Program-made: the position numbers and the translations under genes
Shown here: positions 6,717 through 12,127 of the stretch, in pieces
How positions within the stretch are numbered: the stretch's first letter is position 1
How the letters are laid out: each line of letters begins with the position of its first letter
The notes under the pieces: model-generated
Database searches by the model: none
Told to the model about the DNA's origin: nothing
Seen by the model: the letters and a program-made list of their open reading frames with translations, nothing else
Origin: Fragilaria radians
Taxonomy: Eukaryota > Bacillariophyta > Fragilariophyceae > Fragilariales > Fragilariaceae
Reading direction: 5' to 3'
Assembly: GCA_900642245.1 (NCBI GenBank)
Contig: CAAAJI010000762.1
Span: forward strand, 1 to 12,127
Length of the DNA: 12,127 nt

Positions 6717-9215
6717 ATGATTAAAATTCTTCAATGTCTTTTCGTCGTATACAGCATTGTGAAAGGTGAAATGGTAGGACATTGCAATGTCAATGCTTTG
6801 ATCTTAATATAATTCTCACGACCTTCAAATTCTACTGCATCGCCAGACTCAGATTTCCAACTCACGAAAAACTGCCACGCTTCGAAAATTGCTCCAACCT
6901 TGTATAGTCATGGTCACTGAAAAGTTCTTTCAGGAACTTGACGTGGAAGGTGTTAGTTGTGAGCTCGTTGGACAAGATCTTATTGATGACGAGCGCTATC
7001 AGATGGTTACCGTCCATGGCCTGACTACTGCATGGGCGAAAAAGAATAAATTGACAAGTGGTTTGACGACTCTCTTTTCTGAAAATGCCCAGATTAACGA
7101 CGAAACTAATGAACTTGTTTTCCCACCTGGTGACAAGATTAAGGTACGTTTTTATAATCATTGTTTTTAAAGCGAATCGTTGCATTGTTTTTAGAGCGAA
7201 TCGTTGCATTGTCTTTAGAGCGAATCGTGGAACTGTCGCCGTATATCCAATGATGATTCACATTTGCTTCCTGAAAATTCAAAGTTAGGGCATAAAACAG
7301 GAACTTCTGCTCGTGGTAGGCAAGTAACGACAGTTGGAACCAAGACGGTCTTAGTCCTACGTGTTGATGCTCAAGACTCAAGGACATCAGCCAGTGAGGA
7401 AGAATTGTATGATGACGTCTTCGGTTCTTCTGATGATCAACTTAACTTAAAGTCTCAATACTATGCCTGCTCCGATGGGAAATTAAATTTTGTCCCATTG
7501 AAAACAAATTCTATTGTTGGAACCGATGGTGTCTACACAGTGAAACTTCCAAAACGTTCCATCAATGGGATGAACGATGGAGCCCTCTTAACAGAGGTTA
7601 TCAACACTGCGTCATCCATTCTCGGTGCAAGACTCGATACGATCGCGTCTCATGTCATGGTTTGTCTACCACCTGGGACTCTGGGTAATTGGGTTACGTA
7701 TGGCTATTTCAACAGTTATTTGTCTGTCTATAATGATGACTGGTGTCGTTTTCCTTCGGCTCAAATGCATGAAATCGGTACGTCTGCAGGAGTAACCATG
7801 TTCTCGTTTCGAAAGTAAGGTCAGCTTATATTTTTACCAGGACGTAATATGAACTTGGGTGATGCAAATGAGGGTCCAGTCGATTATGGTGATCAATCTG
7901 GAATAATGGTACGTTGTGTATTTTTTAGGTTTGACTTTTATGCGAGGTTAGACATTTTTACTAACATCTTGCCAAGGGACTCTCATACTCTGAAGATGAA
8001 AAGATGCGTATGTGCTTCAATGGAGGACACACATGGACTCTTGGATGGTTTAGTAGCTATCATGTGGACCTGCCCATCAATAACAATTTCGAATGGACAG
8101 GATTCTTGGTTGGATTCGCAGAGAAGCAAAGCGCCTCATCTAGCGACAAGATGATAATTCGTATTCGGAGCACATTAGATACATACATTCACTTTAACAG
8201 AATGATTGGGATGAATGCTGACACTGTTGAAGGTGGTGATATGGTTCTCATCAGCTCATCTGAGAAAACCACAGATTATGTGACAACTAATTTGGTCTCC
8301 AAATTAAGTCTAGATGAAATGTATCAGCTCGGAATTAGCGTGAATGGACGGCGTACTACAGTTTATATTAAAGTGACATCCTTGAATTTAGCAACAGTTC
8401 CAGCAAGAGCAGGAATTACAATTTCAACCAAAGCGACTAATAAACCATCGGCCCCAAGTCCCGCATTAGTCCCAACTTTGAAGCCCATGCTGAGCCCTAC
8501 CTTGAGTCCTTCCTTGAGTCCTTCCTTGAGCCCTCCCTTGAGCCCTACCTTAAGTCCTTCCCTGAGCCCTTCCTTGAGCCCTTCCCTGAGCCCTTCCTTG
8601 AGCCCTACGTTGAGGACTACCTTGAGCCCTACATCGGAGCCCCCAATTGCCCTAACATTGGAACCCACCTTAAATTCATCTACAGAATCTCCAGTAATGC
8701 CTCCAACACCATCTCCAGTTGAGCCACCAAAAACATCAATTGCACCAACACCAAGGCCGACGTCGTCACCGCCACTAAATCTCCTAGAATATCACATTAA
8801 AAGTCAATGGTCTGGAGAATATCTCACGCTCAGCAACAACACCAATGGAGCTCCTATGACGCTGGAACCTTGGAATGCAGAATGGTGGTCTCAACGTTGG
8901 TATAGAGAATCTGCTAATGATCCAGATTTTCCAAATCAAAGCTGGTTGCGATGCAAATGGGATGATTACTACCTTGACGCTACAGAATCCGCTAACAATG
9001 CATACGTCGTTGGTTGGAATCTTGAGCCAGAGTGGTGGAGTTTGAGGTGGAACTTAAAGAAGGTAAGAGGGAACATTTATCAGATCATCAATACATGGAG
9101 TGGTCTCTGCTTGAGCGCTATCCAATCTCCTGATGGATATGTGGATATTGTCATCAGAAACTGTCGCCCTTTTTGGACTCAACAACAGTGGGTCTTACAA
9201 AAAGTGAGTAAGTAA
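6717..9215 (+). CDS. Secreted M11 (gametolysin)-like protein with Ser-Pro linker and beta-trefoil domain; probable pseudo-protease
   Basis: Five-exon model: 6717-6773, 6853-7143, 7219-7777, 7841-7908, 7977-9215, giving about 737 residues. All introns are GT-AG and the reading frame stays open throughout. Residues 1-17 (MIKILQCLFVVYSIVKG) look like a signal peptide. Residues about 40-130 match M11 propeptides (CELVGQDL, QMVTVHGLTTAW). The M11-like domain starts near residue 156 (GTKTVLVLRV) and keeps family text such as MVCLPPGT, YLSVYNDDWCRFPSAQMHEI, YGDQSGIMG and MCFNGGHTW. The zinc motif reads HEIGRNMNLGD at residues 300-310. Family members have HExxHxxGxxH, or HEIGHNLNLAH as remembered from diatom relatives. 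Here His304 is Arg and His310 is Asp, while Glu301 is kept, so hydrolysis is doubtful. A Ser-Pro-Leu repeat (497-544) and a Pro/Thr-rich linker lead to a beta-trefoil domain (about 597-737). The likely location is secreted or wall-attached. Exon 1 is the least certain part; the first Met inside exon 2 is at 6910. Confidence 0.85.
6774..6852 (+). other. Intron 1 of the M11-like gene (proposed)
   Basis: The donor is ATG^GTAGGA and the acceptor is ACTCAG^ATT, giving a phase-0 intron of 79 bp. An alternative acceptor at 6846 (GCCAG) gives 73 bp and adds two residues (Thr-Gln); both keep the frame. It is needed because the exon 2 frame has no ATG between its upstream stop at 6805 and the Met at 6910, although family-like text starts before that Met. 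The ATG at 6717 supplies a good signal peptide. A transcript would settle the start. Confidence 0.5.
7144..7218 (+). other. Intron 2 of the M11-like gene
   Basis: The donor is AAG^GTACGT and the acceptor is CTTTAG^AGC, a 75-bp phase-0 intron. It joins PPGDKIK to SESWNCRR. Most of the intron's 3' half consists of 24-bp tandem repeat units, each ending in TTTAG, so several potential acceptors exist. Only the last one leads into an open frame, because TAG is in frame at the end of the preceding unit. Confidence 0.8.
7171..7228 (+). repeat. 24-bp tandem repeat across a 3' splice site
   Basis: Two full units at 7171-7194 and 7195-7218 differ by a single base (TTTTTAG against TCTTTAG at the end). 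Each starts with AGCGAATCGTTGCATTG. A third unit starts at 7219 with AGCGAATCGT and then diverges; it is the first coding sequence of exon 3. The 12 bases before 7171 match the end of the unit except that the final AG reads AA. The array therefore duplicated the intron end together with the exon start. Confidence 0.9.
7778..7840 (+). other. Intron 3 of the M11-like gene, splitting the zinc-motif
   Basis: The donor is ATCG^GTACGT and the acceptor is TTTTTACCAG^GACG, a 63-bp phase-1 intron. It interrupts the Gly codon of HEIG, so the first zinc ligand lies in exon 3 and the remaining motif positions in exon 4. If it were retained, translation would end after 12 extra codons at 7818, giving a protein without the rest of the domain or the lectin part. 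Confidence 0.85.
7909..7976 (+). other. Intron 4 of the M11-like gene
   Basis: The donor is ATG^GTACGT and the acceptor is TTGCCAAG^GGA, a 68-bp phase-0 intron with a good branch-point word, ACTAAC, at 7960-7965. It joins YGDQSGIM to GLSYSEDEKMRMCF, which restores the conserved SGxMGxSY segment of M11 proteins and confirms the junction. Confidence 0.85.
8490..8633 (+). repeat. 12-bp coding minisatellite (Leu-Ser-Pro-Thr/Ser units)
   Basis: Twelve consecutive 12-bp units encode the tetrapeptide Leu-Ser-Pro-Ser or Leu-Ser-Pro-Thr. Exceptions are one LSPP unit and one divergent unit, LRTT. Variation is concentrated in the wobble base of Leu (TTG/CTG/TTA) and Ser (AGC/AGT). The product would be an extended, probably heavily O-glycosylated stalk between the M11-like and beta-trefoil domains. 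It is followed by a less regular Pro/Thr/Ser-rich stretch to about 8780. Confidence 0.95.
8790..9212 (+). other. Beta-trefoil (ricin-B-like) domain at the C-terminus of the M11-like protein
   Basis: About 140 residues fall into three similar units of roughly 40-50 residues. Each starts with a hydrophobic strand and a Trp/Gly turn (SQWSGEYLTL, KWDDYYLDA, NTWSGLCLSA) and ends in a QxW-like motif (QRW, LRW, QQW). The first two units also share WNxEWWS and WNLEPEWWS. Threefold QxW repeats are the hallmark of ricin-type beta-trefoil carbohydrate-binding domains. There is no catalytic toxin chain here, only the binding-type fold. Ligand specificity cannot be read from the sequence. Confidence 0.7.
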
Positions 9216-10310
9216 TTGAGAATTTATGTAGTGTATCTACTTCATGTGATAGGTTGTTGCATGTTACAATCCTCTGCATTGTCAAGTTCATTGAATCAAC
9301 CAAAAACAAGAAGTTGTAAACGGAATATTAATGATAAGTAGGACAACTTTTACTCTGATCATTTGCATTGCAAAGTACATGAAAATCAATGCTTGTAAGA
9401 ATACGTTTAATGATTATCATTGGTATAACATGCTTTACATAGGAATTTCTTGCTGTTAATGGTTATAGTTAGTGAGAAAATTGTATTGCAAGTAGTGAGT
9501 GAGTCTACACAACGGAATAAACTGTCTCTGTAGATGATACGTAGCATCTTGAACTGACAATTGTAAAGCTTTCTAATAAATGCTGACTAATTTGACCTGC
9601 ATAAGAATCAAATATTTTTCGGAAGAATTCAATTTGTAAGGCTCTCAAGTTGGTTTAACTATTTCCTATAAAACTCTTCATCTTGAAATGCAGAATCTAG
9701 GTTTTCCGCTTGACAGCAACCCAGTATTCTCTCTCCATAAGAACGCTACAAATACAAGCTGATTTGCAAAATAAAGGACTTTCCAAACCCTGATACCCGG
9801 AAGATCACAGGGCTCCCACTGCGATAAAAATCATTACCAATCCAAAAATCATGCAAAGATAATCTTAATTGGAGTAAGATTAAAGACACTTTCCCAGAAA
9901 CCAAAGTGAAGAGAGTACACAAACCTTTTCAAGTATTTTAATATGCCAATCCAGTCATCAGAATGCAGCAATATCACAACACAATAATTTACCCCAATTC
10001 CTGCTATTAGTCTTCCTCAACATGGCCATCCAATCTAACCAAGTTGTGAGGAAAAGGAGTTACCTGAAGCCATAGCAAATAGTCTTACTGTCGGATATAT
10101 TGATAAAAAACTGCAAACATATATCCTGTGACCATGTAAAAGTACAGTTCCGGAATGGCATGCAGATGATCTTCACCGTGCAAGAAAGTCCTAATATTGT
10201 TTTCTATACATAAACCGACTTTGTAAGATCAAAGTAGGAAAATGACTATATAGGTTATGACGTATCCCTGTGACGTAACGATTTTAATACAAATTTGAAA
10301 GACTTTTTTC
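9216..10310. other. Intergenic region, no supported gene
   Basis: This stretch is AT-rich with frequent stops in all frames. AATAAA words at 9516-9521 and 9575-9580 lie about 300-360 bp after the stop of the M11-like gene and could serve as poly(A) signals, though such words are common in AT-rich DNA. A 60-codon minus-strand frame without a start codon (9746-9928) contains a weak P-loop-like string and is not called. Confidence 0.4.
10258..10276 (+). promoter_or_regulatory. Pair of TGACGT (bZIP/CRE-like) motifs
   Basis: TGACGT occurs at 10258-10263 and again at 10271-10276, 13 bp apart, within TTATGACGTATC and TGTGACGTAACG. TGACGT is the core of bZIP/CRE sites, and in a diatom carbonic anhydrase promoter it is known to act in cAMP/CO2 response. 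Whether a transcript starts nearby is unknown: the weak ORF at 10523-10750 is the nearest downstream candidate. A single TGACGT also lies at 11063-11068, upstream of the 11254 gene. Confidence 0.3.
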
Positions 10311-10522
10311 ACTCTATGAATCAATTACAGGGGGAGGACATGTCATTTTGTTACAATGTAGATTTCTTTTGGGAAGTATATTGGTGACGAATTTGGCATG
10401 ATGCATTTTAGTCATTGTCATGGATGATTGTGGATTGTTCCAGATGTTGATACATGTGTTCAAGATATGGGGTTCCGTAGTTGAGACAGAGCAATATGGA
10501 ATGCTGGTAACTATTTGGAAAG

Positions 10523-10750
10523 ATGAAAGATACATGGATTGGAAACGTTTCTTTATTAGAGATGTCATTTTTGTTTGGATTTACGGTCGAGGGGGATCTA
10601 AGGGCAATCGAGGGCGGTCGAGGTGGGGGCATTGTCCACGGTTTCATATACGTTATCCAAGACGTTTCATATACGTTATCCGAGTCCGCCAAGCAGTCAT
10701 TCGAAGAAAGGCTAAAAAACTTTATTCACGATAGTCAAGATGTTAAATGA
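10523..10750 (+). CDS. Short hypothetical ORF, 75 residues (uncertain)
   Basis: Of several overlapping frames here on both strands, this one has the most protein-like ending: a Gly-rich middle, then TLSESAKQSFEERLKNFIHD, an amphipathic helix-like tail. Overlapping alternatives are a 104-codon plus-strand frame at 10420-10734 and a minus-strand frame at 10408-10692. Only one of them, at most, can be real. The frame passes through a direct repeat (10641-10681) whose period, 23 bp, is not a multiple of three. No family is recognised and no intron evidence was found. Confidence 0.2.
   Translation: MKDTWIGNVSLLEMSFLFGFTVEGDLRAIEGGRGGGIVHGFIYVIQDVSYTLSESAKQSFEERLKNFIHDSQDVK
10641..10681 (+). repeat. 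Direct repeat, 18-bp unit with 23-bp period
   Basis: GTTTCATATACGTTATCC occurs exactly at 10641-10658 and 10664-10681, separated by AAGAC. It follows a G-rich stretch in which TCGAGG recurs three times (about 10587-10624). The purpose is unknown; it may be a recent small duplication. Confidence 0.9.
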
Positions 10751-10822
10751 ACGAGATTGGACATTATAGTACCTAAATGAAGGTCATGATAGTAGGAATG
10801 CCATGAGGTATTGATCGGATAT

Positions 10823-11026
10823 ATGTTTTTTACATTCATCCTTCTTCACGGAATGGGGGCATATACCTTCCAAAGCGTTGAAAGATTTCATGTATGGGAT
10901 CAAATTGAATATGACTCTTCGACAAATTTGAAAGTCTCAACGTCGATATTTTTGTTGGTTGGAATTTTTGAAGGAAGGAGTCTAGTATCCAGCAACTTAC
11001 GCGTACTTGAAGTTCCGGTTGGATGA
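10823..11026 (+). CDS. Short hypothetical ORF, 67 residues (uncertain)
   Basis: The frame starts MFFTFILLHGMGAYTFQS, a hydrophobic N-terminus that could act as a signal peptide, and ends LRVLEVPVG. It has no recognised domain. It lies alone between the 10.5-kb ORFs and the 11254 gene. Given its size and the AT-rich surroundings, a chance ORF is as likely as a small secreted protein. Confidence 0.2.
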   Translation: MFFTFILLHGMGAYTFQSVERFHVWDQIEYDSSTNLKVSTSIFLLVGIFEGRSLVSSNLRVLEVPVG

Positions 11027-11253
11027 ATGTTAAATGGCAATAGTATGACTGTAGTCTTTATTTGACGTAGAATTTAGTAATCCGTTTCTGTATAATTAAG
11101 GAATTATAGGGGGGCATTTAACACCGTTGTGCCTTTCATTATAAGATCTCAATCTCACGAGCATACATCAAAGAACGGAAACACTATCGTTTCGAACGAT
11201 TCATCATCACTTTACATACACTAGTTGGAAAGAATAAAAATCAATTAGAGATC
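11027..11253 (+). promoter_or_regulatory. Presumed promoter and 5' leader of the acidic coiled-coil gene
   Basis: A TATA-like word (TATAAG) at 11140-11145 lies about 110 bp upstream of the ATG at 11254, with TGACGT at 11063-11068 further upstream. The leader is A-rich just before the start. No upstream ATG in the same frame extends the coding region convincingly. Confidence 0.35.
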
Positions 11254-12045
11254 ATGTCATTACCTCAGATGGAAGACTATGAAGAAGACTACAATGACGA
11301 AGACTACAATGAAGACTACAACGAAGAAGTAGAAGAAGACGAAGATCCTCGCATTGTCGAACGGAGGAATCAGATTGCACAATTGCGTCACGAACGTGAG
11401 GAAGCTCAACGACAATACGAAGCAACCTGTAGAGAATATCATCGTTCAATACATATATTACAATCAAAATTACAAAGAAATATCAAACGAGGGACGGATA
11501 TTCGTCGATACAATATGGCCATGTCATCATCGGCATCTTCCATGTTTTTATCATCATCATCCTCCTACAATTCTACTGCTGCCGCGGCTGCTGCAGAATC
11601 CTTTGTCCCACAACAATATGTACAACAACAGGCAAGATTGGTACAAACTTGGCACAAGACTGCAATCCTTCAACATCAGATGGATTTGTTACAAAAGCAT
11701 TCCAATGATGCCGTCACGATCATGATGATTGAAGCATCCAAATTTGAAAAAGTCTTGAAGGAAACGGAATGTACATTAATGATTCAATTGGGAGAAGCTA
11801 TGAATGAACGATTTGATTTAGAATCCAAGCATCATGTGATTCTGAAGGAACAAGGGGAACAAATTCGGATTTTGCGAGGACGAGTCATTCCCGAAGAGAT
11901 TATGGTTCGGAAACGAATGGATGATACGGGATCTGTGGATACCATGGATACATGGTATGATTCTGGTTCTGTATTGACGTATGCCGATGCTGCCTTTGAG
12001 GTGGGAGTATCCGGAACCTACCTGTGGCCACTAGCCATCTTTTAA
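11254..12045 (+). CDS. Acidic, coiled-coil-rich protein of unknown function, 263 residues
   Basis: This is an intact single-exon frame with clear coding character. Residues 1-32 are extremely acidic and built on a Glu-Asp-Tyr-Asn repeat (DYEEDYNDEDYNEDYNEE). Residues about 33-78 are charged and predicted helical (ERRNQIAQLRHEREEAQRQY), typical of a coiled coil. A Ser-rich stretch (91-107) and six Ala (109-114) form a flexible hinge. A Gln-rich segment (QQYVQQQARL) then leads into a second long helical region, about 126-220 (LQHQMDLLQKHSNDAV, KFEKVLKETECTLMIQLGEA). The tail (about 228-263) is more ordered, with a short hydrophobic end. There is no signal peptide or membrane helix, so a cytosolic or nuclear scaffold is a reasonable guess. 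No family is recognised. The true 3' end is not certain: a GTGGGA donor-like word at about 12000 could begin an intron running beyond the window. Confidence 0.75.
   Translation: MSLPQMEDYEEDYNDEDYNEDYNEEVEEDEDPRIVERRNQIAQLRHEREEAQRQYEATCREYHRSIHILQSKLQRNIKRGTDIRRYNMAMSSSASSMFLSSSSSYNSTAAAAAAESFVPQQYVQQQARLVQTWHKTAILQHQMDLLQKHSNDAVTIMMIEASKFEKVLKETECTLMIQLGEAMNERFDLESKHHVILKEQGEQIRILRGRVIPEEIMVRKRMDDTGSVDTMDTWYDSGSVLTYADAAFEVGVSGTYLWPLAIF
11271..11345 (+). repeat. Degenerate acidic codon repeat (GAAGACTACAA units)
   Basis: GAAGACTACAATGAC and close variants recur about four times and pass into GAAGAAGTAGAAGAAGAC, encoding the Glu/Asp/Tyr/Asn-rich N-terminus of the 11254 protein. The unit length varies by whole codons, so the frame is kept. 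Confidence 0.8.
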
Positions 12046-12127
12046 CGATTTATCCAAAATCCCTACAATCATTTCATACTATTATTGCATTCATCTTGAT
12101 CCCCATTGGATATGAGAGAGTGGTTAA

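Noticed and set aside
7171..7228. Short regularly repeated units considered as a CRISPR-like array
   Set aside because: The units are directly tandem without spacers, cover a splice site, and the window is eukaryotic.
6862..7387. Two overlapping minus-strand ORFs opposite exons 2 and 3
   Set aside because: They lie antisense to well-supported M11 coding sequence and part of their apparent repeat (ATIRSK) is just the 24-bp tandem repeat read backwards.
7849..8154. Plus-strand 101-codon frame across exon 4 and intron 4
   Set aside because: It reads exon 4 in frame, then continues through intron 4 and into exon 5 in a wrong frame; conserved M11 text is restored only after splicing.
8363..8668. 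Minus-strand ORF with Gly-Leu-Lys/Arg-Glu repeats
   Set aside because: It is the reverse reading of the in-frame 12-bp Ser-Pro repeat of the M11-like gene; the period forces an open frame on the other strand.
9746..9928. Minus-strand 60-codon frame with a P-loop-like string (VSGFGKSF)
   Set aside because: There is no start codon, the Walker A pattern is incomplete (GxxGxGK lacks its first Gly) and no following Walker B or other ATPase motif was seen.
11252..11725. ORFs on both strands overlapping the start of the acidic coiled-coil gene
   Set aside because: They are low-complexity products of the acidic codon repeat in other frames, and the 263-residue frame has far better coding character.

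Overview
The window looks like AT-rich nuclear DNA of a eukaryotic alga, most likely a diatom or other ochrophyte. The reasons are: a gene split by four short GT-AG introns (63-79 bp, three donors reading GTACGT); a gametolysin-type (M11) secreted protein of the kind expanded in diatoms; a Ser-Pro-rich wall/adhesion-style linker; and decayed LTR-retrotransposon polyproteins. Nothing looks bacterial: there are no operons, Shine-Dalgarno spacing or dense coding. The species cannot be named from the sequence.

Layout. Positions 1-6700 are gene-poor and consist largely of transposon fossils. One possible ORF of unknown nature lies on the minus strand at 509-1000. A heavily mutated Ty3/gypsy pol remnant (RT, RNase H, start of integrase) lies on the minus strand at about 1980-3110. 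A coding-like remnant of unknown family lies on the minus strand at about 3894-4340. Directly after it, on the plus strand at about 4350-5860, is a decayed Ty1/copia pol remnant that runs from the protease/GAG-pre-integrase region through integrase and stops where reverse transcriptase should begin.

Positions 6717-9215 hold the main gene. It is an intact five-exon gene for a secreted protein of about 737 residues: signal peptide, M11 propeptide, M11 gametolysin-like domain, a 4-residue Ser-Pro repeat and a C-terminal beta-trefoil (ricin-B-like) domain. Two of the three zinc-ligand histidines expected in HExxHxxGxxH are replaced (His to Arg and His to Asp) while the rest of the fold signature is kept. 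This suggests a pseudo-protease joined to a sugar-binding module. An intron splits the zinc motif, and a 24-bp tandem duplication covers another 3' splice site.

Positions 9216-11253 contain no convincing gene; there are two weak short ORFs, a 23-bp-period direct repeat and a closely spaced pair of TGACGT motifs. Positions 11254-12045 hold an intact single-exon gene for an acidic, coiled-coil-rich protein of 263 residues with no recognised family. The two real genes share no obvious pathway and are each likely to have their own promoter.
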